DNA of 64,000 bases from Chryseobacterium capnotolerans (lineage in GTDB: Bacteria > Bacteroidota > Bacteroidia > Flavobacteriales > Weeksellaceae), in the NCBI RefSeq assembly GCF_021278965.1, contig NZ_CP065589.1, positions 5,027,001 to 5,091,000 of the forward strand, read 5' to 3'. A model generated the notes under the pieces. That model worked only from the letters and a program-made list of their open reading frames with translations, made no database searches and was not told where the DNA came from. Both the position numbers and the translations under genes were made by a program. Of this stretch, positions 7,963 through 17,522 are shown piece by piece (the stretch's first letter is position 1; each line of letters begins with the position of its first letter).

Positions 7963-9348
7963 TTACTCTACTTCTTCAAAGAATTTTTTTACTTTTTCCA
8001 TAAGCGACTGCCCGAAAGTCAGTTTAGCTTTTCTATTTTCCTGTCTTTCATCAGCAATCGGCTGTTCCTGAACAGGAGCTGCAGTCTGCTGAACGGGTTG
8101 AACAGTTTCTGCCTGTACAGGAGCTGCTTCAGGCTTAGTTTGCTCTTTTACAGCTTCTTCTATATCGTCAATAGTCTGTTTCTTATCCCTGATCTTCAAA
8201 CTCTCCATCAGTAACCCAATAGACGTAGCAAATTCAGGGCCTTTCAGGTACTGATTTTTATCGTTGGCGATATATTCATTGGCAAAACCGATTCTGCTGT
8301 CAAAACCTGTGGTATAGTTGGCCAGCTGTCTAAGATGTTTCAAATTTGATCCACCTCCTGTAAGAACGATTCCAGCAATCAGTTTTTTCTTCTGTTCAAA
8401 AGCTCCGTAAGCTTTAAGCTCGGTATTTACCATTTCTAAAATCTCTTCTACTCTTGCATTGATGATCTGAGCAAGGGTTTTTAAAGAAATTTCCTTATCT
8501 GGTCGACCATGAAGTCCCGGAATTGTTACAAAAGTACTGTCTTTTTCCAATTCGGGAACAGCCGAACCGAATTTTACTTTCAATTGTTCAGCATGTTTTT
8601 CAATAATGGAGCAACCTTCTTTGATATCTTCCGTAATAATGCCACCTCCGTAAGGGATTACGCAGGTATGACGGATGATATTGTCTTTGAAGATCGCAAT
8701 ATCTGTGGTACCCCCTCCAATGTCAACAATAGCAACTCCGGCTTCTTTTTCTTCTTTGGTAAGAACAGCTTCAGAAGATGCTAATGGTTCTAAAGTAAGG
8801 GCTTCCATTTCTAATCCGGCTTCACGAACGCATCTTGCAATATTTCGGATGCTTCCCATCTGCCCGACTACAACGTGGAAGTTAGCTTCTAAACGTTTTC
8901 CGTGCATTCCGACCGGCTCTTGAATTTCACCTTCGGAATCCACTTTATATTCTTGTGGAAGTACATGGATAATTTCTTCTCCAGGAAGCATTACCAGTTT
9001 CTTGACCTGATCTTTTAATGCTTCAATATCATCATCTGTGATGAATTTATCCGGATGTTCACGCATAATATAATCGGAATGCTGCAGAGAACGGATGTGT
9101 TTTCCTGCAATACCTACCGTAACTTTGCGGATAGGAACCCCGGCACTGGATTGTGCCTCGGATACTGCAGCCTTGATTGAATTAATAGTCTGTGAAATAT
9201 TATTCACAATACCTTTATGAACACCAAGACTTTTAGCTTTTCCTACACCGAGAACTTCTATTTTCCCGTGTGCATTCCTTCTTCCGACAATCGCGACTAT
9301 CTTTGTTGTCCCGATGTCCAGACCTACTGAATACTCTTGATTTTCCAT
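7963..9348 (-). CDS. ftsA: Cell division protein FtsA
   Basis: FtsA is the actin-like ATPase that tethers FtsZ to the membrane. Visible are the phosphate-1 motif GLDIGTTKIVAIVGRR at the N-terminus, the SHS2 1C domain, and the phosphate-2 motif VAIVDIGGGTTDIAIF near residue 205. A variable Pro/Gln/Ala-rich linker (about residues 400-440) precedes the C-terminal amphipathic helix, FGQSLMEKVKKFFEEVE, which should bind the membrane. The 461-residue length is normal for Bacteroidetes. It is preceded by ftsQ and one copy of the double-hairpin repeat. Confidence 0.97.
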   Translation of the reverse strand: MENQEYSVGLDIGTTKIVAIVGRRNAHGKIEVLGVGKAKSLGVHKGIVNNISQTINSIKAAVSEAQSSAGVPIRKVTVGIAGKHIRSLQHSDYIMREHPDKFITDDDIEALKDQVKKLVMLPGEEIIHVLPQEYKVDSEGEIQEPVGMHGKRLEANFHVVVGQMGSIRNIARCVREAGLEMEALTLEPLASSEAVLTKEEKEAGVAIVDIGGGTTDIAIFKDNIIRHTCVIPYGGGIITEDIKEGCSIIEKHAEQLKVKFGSAVPELEKDSTFVTIPGLHGRPDKEISLKTLAQIINARVEEILEMVNTELKAYGAFEQKKKLIAGIVLTGGGSNLKHLRQLANYTTGFDSRIGFANEYIANDKNQYLKGPEFATSIGLLMESLKIRDKKQTIDDIEEAVKEQTKPEAAPVQAETVQPVQQTAAPVQEQPIADERQENRKAKLTFGQSLMEKVKKFFEEVE

Positions 9349-9384
9349 TTTTATATCGATTTGATTTTTTCTACTTTTTCCATA

Positions 9385-9424
9385 CAGGACTAAGCCTGTT
9401 TTGTGTTAATCGTCTTTTGGGGAC
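9385..9424 (-). repeat. Intercistronic double-hairpin repeat, copy A (ftsQ-ftsA)
   Basis: Two short hairpins in series, CAGG-ACTAAG-CCTG and GTC(TTTTGG)GGAC, are joined by a TTTTGTGTTAATC linker. It is the most diverged of three copies and lies about 36 bp upstream of the ftsA start. Confidence 0.5.
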
Positions 9425-9429
9425 TTTTT

Positions 9430-10404
9430 TTATTCTATTTTCACCTTTGATTTCGGCTTTGGCTTGGACTGTGCCGGGGCCGTTGTTTTTTTCTCTGTTT
9501 TCTTTGTTTCTTTTGCCTGTGTTTTAGGTTTTGGGCTCTCTTTCGGTTTTGCCGGAGTTGAGCTTGTTTTTTTTACTTCTGCAATCTTTGGCTTTGCATC
9601 CGCTTTTTTAGCAGCAGTAAGTGTGGGTGCTTTGGCCATTTCTAATTTACCAGCCTTCAGGATACTGTCATTTTCCTTGAAGTGTGGATTTAGAGTGGTA
9701 ACAATCTGGTTCTGATATTTTACAGAAACCATGCTGTATTTTAGAGGATCCTGATACACCAGATATTTTTCCACAAAGGTTTTAAATCCTTTTACTTTGA
9801 AATCGATATTCTCCAGGTCTCCAATTTCTACTCTGTAGTTGCCTTCGCTGGTTAGGAGATTATAACTGTCTTTGCTTTTTGAAATTCCAATAAAGAATTT
9901 CTTACTGAAGTCATCCTTATCAATTTTTCCAACCAGTTCTGCCAGTTTTTCATATTCATCCGGCTGTACATTTCCTGTCACCAACATGCAAGGATGAGAA
10001 TAGGTTCTTGAGATAGGAAATTCAACACCTTTTTCGTCCACATAAAAGTCTTTTCCTTCTTTATTGAGTCTGAATACCGGAACTCTCTGTTTGATATCAA
10101 GGTTAAGCTTTCCGTTCAAGTTTAAATAGACATTGGCACTATCCACAGCAGGGAGAGCATTGATCTTCTTTTCTAAAGCCGGAATGTTTAAATCACCTAC
10201 TTTTCCTGAAGGATTTTCCTTTTTTACAATTTCTCTGATATCTTTTTCATCAACAAAGTAAACCGGAGTTTTTTCATTCATTTTTACAGAAATTTTATTG
10301 TCTGTAATCTGCTGGTGACCAAATCTCTTCAAGGAGAAACTCAGTAACAATCCAAGGATGATTACCGTGACAACAATTTTTAATATTCTGTACTTATTTT
10401 TCAT
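9430..10404 (-). CDS. ftsQ: Cell division protein FtsQ (with Lys/Pro/Ala-rich tail)
   Basis: The protein is a 324-residue single-pass membrane protein with a short cytoplasmic N-terminus, one transmembrane helix (about residues 7-24) and a periplasmic POTRA-like domain with DEKDIREIVKKENP. Then comes the FtsQ beta domain, including KVKGFKTFVEKYLVYQDPLKYSMVS. FtsQ links early and late divisome proteins. From about residue 255 the protein becomes a repetitive Lys/Pro/Ala/Thr tail of ~70 residues that is not part of the family core. Position between murC and ftsA supports the call. Confidence 0.88.
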   Translation of the reverse strand: MKNKYRILKIVVTVIILGLLLSFSLKRFGHQQITDNKISVKMNEKTPVYFVDEKDIREIVKKENPSGKVGDLNIPALEKKINALPAVDSANVYLNLNGKLNLDIKQRVPVFRLNKEGKDFYVDEKGVEFPISRTYSHPCMLVTGNVQPDEYEKLAELVGKIDKDDFSKKFFIGISKSKDSYNLLTSEGNYRVEIGDLENIDFKVKGFKTFVEKYLVYQDPLKYSMVSVKYQNQIVTTLNPHFKENDSILKAGKLEMAKAPTLTAAKKADAKPKIAEVKKTSSTPAKPKESPKPKTQAKETKKTEKKTTAPAQSKPKPKSKVKIE

Positions 10405-10411
10405 ATTTTTC

Positions 10412-10433
10412 TTTAAACGCTATAGGCGCAAAG
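10412..10433. repeat. Direct repeat flanking the GxxExxY gene (right of ftsQ start)
   Basis: TTTAAACGCTATAGGCGCAAAG here and TTTTAACGCTATGATCGCAAAG at 10868-10889 differ at only a few positions and bracket the GxxExxY gene. Confidence 0.5.
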
Positions 10434-10473
10434 TATTTTTATTTCTTCTTAGCAGAGGTGTTTTTACTCTCCT

Positions 10474-10851
10474 TTATAATTTATTTACAACTCGTTTTAC
10501 ACCATTTTTAAATAACATTGAATGAAAATTTAAGATCATTCCGAGTTTCATATCTGCTATTCTCAAATAATTTAAAAGCTGAAAGAAATGATAATCATTA
10601 ATTTCCGGAACAGCTTTTATTTCAATTATTACTTTGTTTTCAATTAATAAATCTACTCTGAACGCTTTAGAGAGGTTCAATTCTTCATATTTAATATCAA
10701 TGTTTTTTTGATATTCTAGATTTAATCCTCTTTTTTTCAGTTCATAGACTAAACATTCTTCATATACATTTTCATAAAGTCCTATTCCAAGCGTATGATG
10801 TATTTTCATTCCGGCATCGAAAACAATACCTGAAATTTCATTTTCTATCAT
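10474..10851 (-). CDS. GxxExxY-family protein (PD-(D/E)xK-like)
   Basis: The 125-residue protein carries the family-defining GLYENVY motif (about residues 24-30). It also has a nuclease-like pattern, FRVDLLIENKVIIEIKA, with an Asp followed by E-x-K, as in PD-(D/E)xK enzymes. The biological role of the family is not established. It sits inside the dcw cluster between murC and ftsQ, where no such gene is normally found, and is bracketed by direct repeats and a 19-bp inverted repeat. That suggests it travels with a small repeat-bounded cassette. Confidence 0.85.
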   Translation of the reverse strand: MIENEISGIVFDAGMKIHHTLGIGLYENVYEECLVYELKKRGLNLEYQKNIDIKYEELNLSKAFRVDLLIENKVIIEIKAVPEINDYHFFQLLNYLRIADMKLGMILNFHSMLFKNGVKRVVNKL

Positions 10852-10867
10852 ACATTGTGTTTTTTAT

Positions 10868-10889
10868 TTTTAACGCTATGATCGCAAAG
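10868..10889. repeat. Direct repeat flanking the GxxExxY gene (upstream side)
   Basis: TTTTAACGCTATGATCGCAAAG is the partner of the copy at 10412-10433 on the other side of the gene. Confidence 0.5.
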
Positions 10890-10917
10890 GCTCTTTATCC
10901 TTTTTTCCGTTCGCGAG

Positions 10918-11021
10918 GGCGTTTCACTCAGCGAAGGTTGTAATTTTTATAATTTTATTATTAATATATCTCTTTTTACAGAAATCTCTGTTAACTCATT
11001 TTCTTTGCTGAGTGAAACGCC
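10918..11021. repeat. Inverted repeat element upstream of the GxxExxY gene
   Basis: GGCGTTTCACTCAGCGAAG (10918-10936) is the reverse complement, with one mismatch, of CTTTGCTGAGTGAAACGCC (11003-11021). The 66 bp between are AT-rich. A third related word, CTTTGCGAACACTGCG, follows near 11057. No transposase is present. Confidence 0.65.
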
Positions 11022-11075
11022 TCTGCGTCCGGAAGATATTTTTTTAAAATTTTCTTTGCGAACACTGCGTTTATA

Positions 11076-12434
11076 TTAAATTTTTGCAATCCACTCACAG
11101 ATCGGGTCATATAGAGTGTCTATATTTCCGGCTCCTACGGTGAGAAGGATATCAAAATCTTTTTCTTTTATTTTTTCAAAAGTATCGGATAAAGTAGATA
11201 CCTCTTTTTTATCTAATGTCACTTTTTCCAACAGCCATTTTGAAGTAATTCCTTCAAAATTCTCCTGAAGCTCTCTTGCGGGATAGATATCCAATAAGAT
11301 CAATTCATCTGCATTGCTCAAGCTCTCGGCAAATCCGTCTGCAAAATCTCTGGTTCTGCTGAACAGATGGGGCTGGAAGACCACCAATAGTTTTTTATCC
11401 GGATAAAATGTTCTGATAGAGCCCATTACCGCATTAATTTCTGTTGGATGGTGAGCATAATCGTCAATATAAATTTTACCGTTTTCGTAAATATGTTTGG
11501 TATATCTTCTTTTAATCCCTTTAAAATTGGCAATTGCTTTTTTCAGCGTATCAAAATCTACGCCCAAATTGTGTAAAATTGCCAATGCTACTGTAGCATT
11601 TTCAACATTATGGATTCCTGGGATCTCCCAAACAAAATCTTTTATAGTTTCTGTTGGAGTATGGAAGTCAAAATAAATCTTATCATGATCCATTCTCAGG
11701 TTATCTGAGTAATAGTCCGCCTTTTCGTTTACAGCATAGGTTTGATGAGCTCTTCCGATTTCAATTCCTTTTCTTACGAATAGCTGCTTGTCTTCAGGGA
11801 CTAATGCTGCAAATTGTCTGAAACCATCTTCAATGTGGCTTTTATCTCCATAAATATCCAAGTGGTCTGCATCGGTGGAAGTAACTACTGCCCAGTCCGG
11901 AGAAAGGTTCAGGAAGCTTCTGTCATATTCATCTGCTTCTACTACTGAATAGGTAGAACCGTTATACAGGAAGTTTGACTTAAAATTCTCAGAAATACCT
12001 CCTAAGAAGCATGAGAACGGAAGGTCTGCCTCCTTGCATAAGTGAGAAACCAGAGTAGACGTGGTTGTTTTACCATGTGTTCCTGCTACTGCAATACAGT
12101 CTGTATTTTCAGTGATTAATCCTAACACTTTTGCACGTTTCAATACTTCAAACTGATTTTGGTTAAAGTAATCTAAGATTCCAAGTGTTTTGATGGCTGG
12201 TGTATAGATTACCAATGTATCTTCTTTTTGAAGAGCGGTAATCTTTTCATCAGTGAGATCTTCGAAAACAATATCGATTCCTTCTTTCATCAGATTCTGA
12301 GTAAGCTTGGTGTTGGTTTTATCGTAACCCAATACTTTTTTTCCGGACGCATGGAAATAACGTGCTAGTGCACTCATTCCGATACCTCCGATTCCAACGA
12401 AGTAAAAGTTTTGATATGTTTCTAAGTTCTTCAT
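11076..12434 (-). CDS. murC: UDP-N-acetylmuramate--L-alanine ligase
   Basis: MurC joins L-alanine to UDP-MurNAc in cytoplasmic peptidoglycan precursor synthesis. The N-terminal Rossmann motif YFVGIGGIGMSALA, the ATP-binding P-loop AVAGTHGKTTTSTL (about residue 117), DYAHHPTEI and the C-terminal domain with VVFQPHLFSRTRDF are all present. The 452-residue length is normal and the frame is intact. It starts 6 bp after the murG stop codon, so it is probably translationally close-coupled. Confidence 0.97.
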   Translation of the reverse strand: MKNLETYQNFYFVGIGGIGMSALARYFHASGKKVLGYDKTNTKLTQNLMKEGIDIVFEDLTDEKITALQKEDTLVIYTPAIKTLGILDYFNQNQFEVLKRAKVLGLITENTDCIAVAGTHGKTTTSTLVSHLCKEADLPFSCFLGGISENFKSNFLYNGSTYSVVEADEYDRSFLNLSPDWAVVTSTDADHLDIYGDKSHIEDGFRQFAALVPEDKQLFVRKGIEIGRAHQTYAVNEKADYYSDNLRMDHDKIYFDFHTPTETIKDFVWEIPGIHNVENATVALAILHNLGVDFDTLKKAIANFKGIKRRYTKHIYENGKIYIDDYAHHPTEINAVMGSIRTFYPDKKLLVVFQPHLFSRTRDFADGFAESLSNADELILLDIYPARELQENFEGITSKWLLEKVTLDKKEVSTLSDTFEKIKEKDFDILLTVGAGNIDTLYDPICEWIAKI

Positions 12435-12440
12435 TTTCCT

Positions 12441-13543
12441 TTATCTATTTATCACTTTAAATATCTCATCTACAATCTCTTTTGTAGCATTTGGCTTTGC
12501 AAAATATTCAAGATTGTCAGACATTTCTTTTCTTACATTCTCGTTTTCGCAGATTTCTGATAGTGTATTCCAAAATTTTTCCTGCATTTCAGAGTCTTTT
12601 ACCATTCTGGCGGCATTTTTTTCAACCAGATTCATGGCATTTTTGGTTTGATGATCTTCCGCTGCAAAAGGGAATGGCACCAATAATACCGGCTTTTGTG
12701 CTACTGCCAACTCTGAGATGGCAATGGCTCCGGCTCTTGAAACGATGATGTCTGCTGCAGAATAAGCCAGTTCCATGTCTTTGATAAATTCACGGATCAG
12801 AATATTTCTGGTTACAGTATCTTTTGTTTTTTCAATAATATCTTTATAATCAAGCTTTCCTGTCTGCCAGATGAGTTGATAGTCCTTGTCTACAATTTCT
12901 TTTAAATGAGATTCCCAGGCATTGTTTAATGTTCTGGAGCCTAAAGATCCTCCTACCGATAAAATGGTAAGTTTATCTTTATGTAATCCCATTTTTTGTT
13001 TAGCCTGAGCGGTTTCCTGCATTCCCGAAATAATCGTTGAACGAATTGGGTTTCCAAGGAATTTTATCTTTTCTACAGGAAATCCTGCTACTTTCGGATA
13101 GGCTGTAAATATTGCTTTGGCTGCTTTACTTAAAATTTTGTTGGTTACTCCAGCATAGGCATTCTGCTCTTGAATAAAAACAGGAACTCCCAACTTGGTA
13201 GCTTCATATAAAGCGGGGCCACTTGCAAATCCTCCTGTTCCTATAGCAACATCCGGTTTGAAATCTTTGATGATGTCTTTAGATCTGGACAAGCTTTTCA
13301 GAATCTTAAAAGGAAGCCCTAAGTTGGATAATAGGTTTCCTCTGTTGAATCCGGCGATATCAATTCCTTCAATTTTGTAACCTGCTTGCGGAACTTTTTC
13401 CATTTCCATTTTTCCGTTGGCTCCAATGAACAAAAATTCTGCATCAGGAAATCTTTTTTGATTTCATCTGCGATAGCTATGGCAGGGAAGATGTGTCCTC
13501 CTGTTCCTCCGCCTGATAGTAGTATTTTTAGTTTTTTGTTCAT
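12441..13543 (-). CDS. murG: MurG glycosyltransferase (frameshifted in this sequence)
   Basis: MurG transfers GlcNAc onto lipid I to make lipid II on the inner membrane face. The gene reads in two frames: 13543 down to about 13454 carries the start and LLSGGGTGGHIFPAIAIA, and the rest (ending 12441) carries GTGGFASGP, SVGGSLGSRTLN and SRAGAIAISELA. The break coincides with a run of six A on the coding strand (13454-13459). One extra A there restores a continuous 367-codon gene of normal MurG length. Because murG is essential, a consensus error is more likely than a real pseudogene. Confidence 0.9.
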
Positions 13544-13550
13544 TTTATAT

Positions 13551-13594
13551 AATAGGACTGCGTCCGATTTTTTGTTAAATCGTCCCTTTGGGAC
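13551..13594 (-). repeat. Intercistronic double-hairpin repeat, copy B (ftsW-murG)
   Basis: GGAC-TGC-GTCC and GTCCC-TTT-GGGAC hairpins are joined by a GATTTTTTGTTAAATC linker. The element starts 8 bp upstream of the murG start codon. Confidence 0.65.
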
Positions 13595-13603
13595 TCTTTT
13601 GGT

Positions 13604-14842
13604 TTATGCGATATCGTTTATTTCTGCTATGCTTTGTTTTTTGCCCATTCCTTCTTCATCGTAAATCTGAATTCTGGAGCTTATATTTAAGATAATTCCT
13701 AACTGTAAATAGGTTACCAACATTGAGGTTCCTCCGTAACTTATCAATGGGAGCGGCTGTCCTGTTACCGGGATCAGATTGACAGCAACGGCAATATTTA
13801 CCGATAACTGTATAAAAATCATTACCCCGAGGCTGAGCACCAGCAACGACCCAAAAAAGGCTGGCATTTTACTCGCTATCATCACAATCCTTATCATCAT
13901 AATGAGATAGAGACTGATGAGGAAGGCGGCCCCAATTACTCCATATTCTTCTACAATAACTGCGAAGATAAAGTCGGAAGCAGATTGTGGAAGCATTTGT
14001 TTTAATGCACTTTTTCCTGGTCCCATTCCGGTAATTCCCCCGTGTACGATGGCTGCTTTGGCCTGCATTACCTGATAGTTTTTGGCTTTTACACTTTCAT
14101 CATCGGTATCTGCTGATTTAGCTTTGCTTGATGTAAAGGTTTCAATACGGCTCATCCATGTGTGAACACGGTTTCCGCCAATCATATTGGTATTTAATGC
14201 AATCAACAGAAAGAATACAATGGCTACAAATGAGGCTGAAATAAAGCCCGCAATGTATTTCCAATGAAGCTGTCCGACAATCAAAACAATTACTGAAACC
14301 ATCAGAATCATTAATGCGGTAGAGCCGTTATCTTTTGCTACCAGTACAAAAACAAGAAGAATAGGTCCGAAAATATACATGATATTCTCTATCGGAAGCC
14401 TTTCTCTTGTAATTTTCTTGGTTAAGTATCTGCATAAATAGATAATCAACATCAGGAAGGCAAATGATGACGGCTGGAAGGAGATAGGGGTTCCCGGAAT
14501 TTTCAACCATCTGGAAGCACTGGCTCCGTCAATGGTTTGCCCGGTAAACATAGTGACTATCAACAAGACGATCATCAGTCCCAGCAGGATACTGCTGAGC
14601 TTTCCGATGTATTCATACTTTATAGTTCCTACAAGCCGCATAATGGCTAATCCCAATACTACAAAGAACATATGTTTGATAACGTGGCCGGTGGTAGTTC
14701 CGTTATTCACAATATATTCCAGGTTTGAACTTGCAGAGTAAACAGGGAAAATAGAGAAAATGGAGATCACAAGAATGACCATCCAAAGTACTTTATCGCC
14801 CTTTAGAAATTCAAATCTGGTTTCTGTATTCTGCTCGTCCAT
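13604..14842 (-). CDS. ftsW: Lipid II polymerase / division protein FtsW
   Basis: The protein is a SEDS-family polytopic membrane glycosyltransferase that works with FtsI at the septum. About nine to ten hydrophobic segments are visible, together with the family signatures GITGMGPGKSALKQMLPQSASDF and the late motif GQPLPLISYGGTSML. An upstream in-frame ATG at 14875 exists, but I chose 14842 (MDEQNTETRFEFL) because it clears the end of murD at 14865 and starts right before the conserved part. On this start the protein is 412 residues. Confidence 0.93.
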   Translation of the reverse strand: MDEQNTETRFEFLKGDKVLWMVILVISIFSIFPVYSASSNLEYIVNNGTTTGHVIKHMFFVVLGLAIMRLVGTIKYEYIGKLSSILLGLMIVLLIVTMFTGQTIDGASASRWLKIPGTPISFQPSSFAFLMLIIYLCRYLTKKITRERLPIENIMYIFGPILLVFVLVAKDNGSTALMILMVSVIVLIVGQLHWKYIAGFISASFVAIVFFLLIALNTNMIGGNRVHTWMSRIETFTSSKAKSADTDDESVKAKNYQVMQAKAAIVHGGITGMGPGKSALKQMLPQSASDFIFAVIVEEYGVIGAAFLISLYLIMMIRIVMIASKMPAFFGSLLVLSLGVMIFIQLSVNIAVAVNLIPVTGQPLPLISYGGTSMLVTYLQLGIILNISSRIQIYDEEGMGKKQSIAEINDIA

Positions 14843-14864
14843 AATTAATGTTATTGGCTTCTGA

Positions 14865-16200
14865 CTAATGGCCATTGGCTTTTAATACCTGTTCTTTAAA
14901 CTGGCGTCCTCTGTCTTCATAGCTTTTGAATAAATCAAAGCTTGCACAGCATGGGGAAAGTAGAACGGTGTCCCCTTTTTTAGCCAGTGATTTTGATATT
15001 TTCACAGCTTCTTCCATGCTTGAAGTATCATAGATAAACTCTTTTTATCTTTAAAGAAATCTATAATCTTCTTATTATCAATTCCAAGGCAAACAATTGC
15101 CTTTACTTTTCTTTTGACTAAATCTTCAATTTCGGTATAGTCATTTCCTTTATCTAATCCGCCAACGATCCATACGGTTGGGGTTTTCATACTTTCTAAA
15201 GCGTAGTACGTTGCATTCACATTGGTAGCTTTACTGTCGTTGATGTATTTTACACCCTCTGTTTCAGTTACAAATTCCAATCTGTGTTCAACAGCCTGGA
15301 ATGTCATTAATGAATGTCTTATGCTTTCGTTATTGATCTTCAATATCTTACCTGCAATAGATGCTGCTAAGCTATTGGCAACATTATGGTTCCCAAGTAG
15401 GGATAATTCTTCCACTTTCATGGAGAATTCATCCTTCATTTTTACCACAATCTGATCATCGTTTATAAAACCTCCTTCAGGAAGCTGTTCCTTTGTGGAG
15501 AAAGGAATCATCTTCGCTTTTATTTCTAATTTTTCAAGAAGGTTTTTGCTCATTTCATCATCTTTGTTGTAGATGAAGAAATTATCATTTTCCTGATTTT
15601 CAGTGATTCTGAATTTTGCCAATGCATATTCTTCATAGTTGTAGTTGTACTGATCCAGGTGATCCTGAGACAGGTTCAACAATAAAGAAATATAAGGTCT
15701 GAAGTTCTGAATATCATCTAACTGGAAAGAGCTTACTTCCAATACATAATATTCATGGTTTTCATCTGCAACCTGTTTTGCAAAGCTGTATCCAATGTTT
15801 CCTCCTAAGCCTACATTTAATCCGTCATTTTTCAGGATATAGTAGATCAGGGAAGTGGTGGTTGTTTTTCCGTTGCTTCCTGTAATGGCAATGATCTTAG
15901 CATCTGTAAATTCAGAAGCAAATTCAATTTCTGAGGAAAGTCTTATTCCTTTTTCATGAATTTTGTGGATGATCTCTGCTTTTTTGGGATTCCCGGGCTT
16001 TTTACGATCCAGTCGGCATTTAAAATCCTTTCTTCATCGTGGTTTCCTTCTTCAAATTCAATTCCATTTTCGGTAAGAAACTGCTTATAGTTATCTTTAA
16101 TGGCTCCTTTATCTGAAAGAAATACTTCCAGACCTTTCTTCTTGGCCAAATAAGCAGCTCCACATCCGCTTTCTCCTCCTCCTAAAACAACTATTTTCAT
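14865..16200 (-). CDS. murD: UDP-N-acetylmuramoylalanine--D-glutamate ligase (two frameshifts)
   Basis: MurD adds D-glutamate to UDP-MurNAc-L-Ala. The coding path needs three frames: the start [20 protein letters not shown] at 16200, a middle part with [13 protein letters not shown] and [13 protein letters not shown], and a C-terminal part ending at 14865. The breaks fall at a six-A run (15980-15985) and a five-A run (15042-15046, coding strand). One extra A at each gives an uninterrupted 445-residue MurD, including the P-loop [11 protein letters not shown] that lies between the open pieces, and the expected end [12 protein letters not shown]. Two indels in one essential gene point to sequence error. 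Confidence 0.9.
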
Positions 16201-16261
16201 ATTATAAAAGCTTTATGCTATAGGCTTTAAGCTTTAAGCTTATTGCTTACAGCTTTTAATT
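16201..16261. repeat. Word-tract spacer between mraY and murD
   Basis: The spacer is composed of repeated AAGCTTAAAGC / GCTTTATGC-like words (AAGCTT, TAAAGC, TATAGC), an AGC-based word tract. No gene or clear hairpin terminator is visible. Confidence 0.45.
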
Positions 16262-17504
16262 TTATCTCATTTTTAAGGTGATCAGACAAACAATTGCCAG
16301 TATTACCCCGATGATAATCATTCTGTTTACGATTTTACTTTCGTGAAAACCGTCTTTCTGATAATGGTGGTGTAATGGTGACATTTTGAATAGTCTATTG
16401 TTTTGGGCATATTCCAGCCCATATTTTTTTCTTTCTGTATTTGAAAACAATTACCTGAAGCATAACGGAAAGGTTTTCAATCAGGAAGATTCCGCATAGA
16501 ACAGGAATCAATAATTCTTTTCTTAAAATAATGGCTAAAACAGCAATAACTCCTCCAAGCATCAAACTTCCTGTATCTCCCATGAAAACCTGGGCAGGAT
16601 AAGTGTTGTACCAGAAAAATCCAATTACTGCTCCTACCATTGCGACGGCAAAAATGGTGGTTTCTCCCATATTCGGAAGGAACATGATATTCAGATAGTC
16701 TGCAAAGATGATGTTCCCTGAAAGATAGGCGAAAAGGGCAAGGGTAAGCAGTATTATGGCACTGGTTCCCGCTGCGAGGCCATCTATTCCGTCTGTGATA
16801 TTGGCTCCATTGGAAACGGCTGTTACAATGAAGATAACGATAGGGATAAAGACAATCCATGCCCATTCGTGGGCATCTTTTTCATTCATCCAAAACAGGA
16901 TTCCGCTATAATCGAACTCATTGTTCTTTGCAAAAGGGACTGTAGAAACTGTGATTTTCTCTGTAGGCATGAAATTCTGCTCTACGTTATTTCGGTTCAC
17001 GACTTTTGCATCAGCATATTTTCTTTTAACGGTGATGTCTGGGTGGAAATACATTGTAACTCCGACAATTAAGCCTAATCCTACTTGTCCTACAATTTTG
17101 AATTTACCGCTTAGTCCGTCTTTATTTTTCTTTATTTTTTTTAGATAATCATCCAGGAATCCGATGGCTCCCATCCAGAACATTGAAACCAATAATAACA
17201 CAATATATACATTGGTAATTCTTGTAAAAAGCAATACAGGAATAATGGTTGCCAAAATGATGATAAGCCCTCCCATGGTAGGAGTTCCTTCTTTTTGTTT
17301 CTGGCCATCTAATCCAAGATCACGGACTAATTCACCCATTTGTTTTGTTCTCAGGTAATTGATGACTCTTTTTCCATAGACAAGGGCAATAATTAATGAG
17401 AATAATACGGCCATTCCGGCACGGAAGGAGATGTATTTCAACATTCCTAATCCCGGAACGTGAATTCCATGGTCGGTTAGATATTCGTATAGATAGTATA
17501 GCAT
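16262..17504 (-). CDS. mraY: Phospho-N-acetylmuramoyl-pentapeptide transferase (frameshifted)
   Basis: MraY makes lipid I by moving phospho-MurNAc-pentapeptide onto undecaprenyl phosphate in the inner membrane. About ten membrane segments are visible, with the conserved [12 protein letters not shown] and [14 protein letters not shown] motifs. The last ~60 residues, with [12 protein letters not shown] (the family's histidine motif), are in another frame. The break is at a seven-A run on the coding strand (16424-16430); removing one A gives a continuous 413-residue protein, the usual flavobacterial length. Confidence 0.92.
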
Positions 17505-17522
17505 AGTTTCAATTGTTAATAA

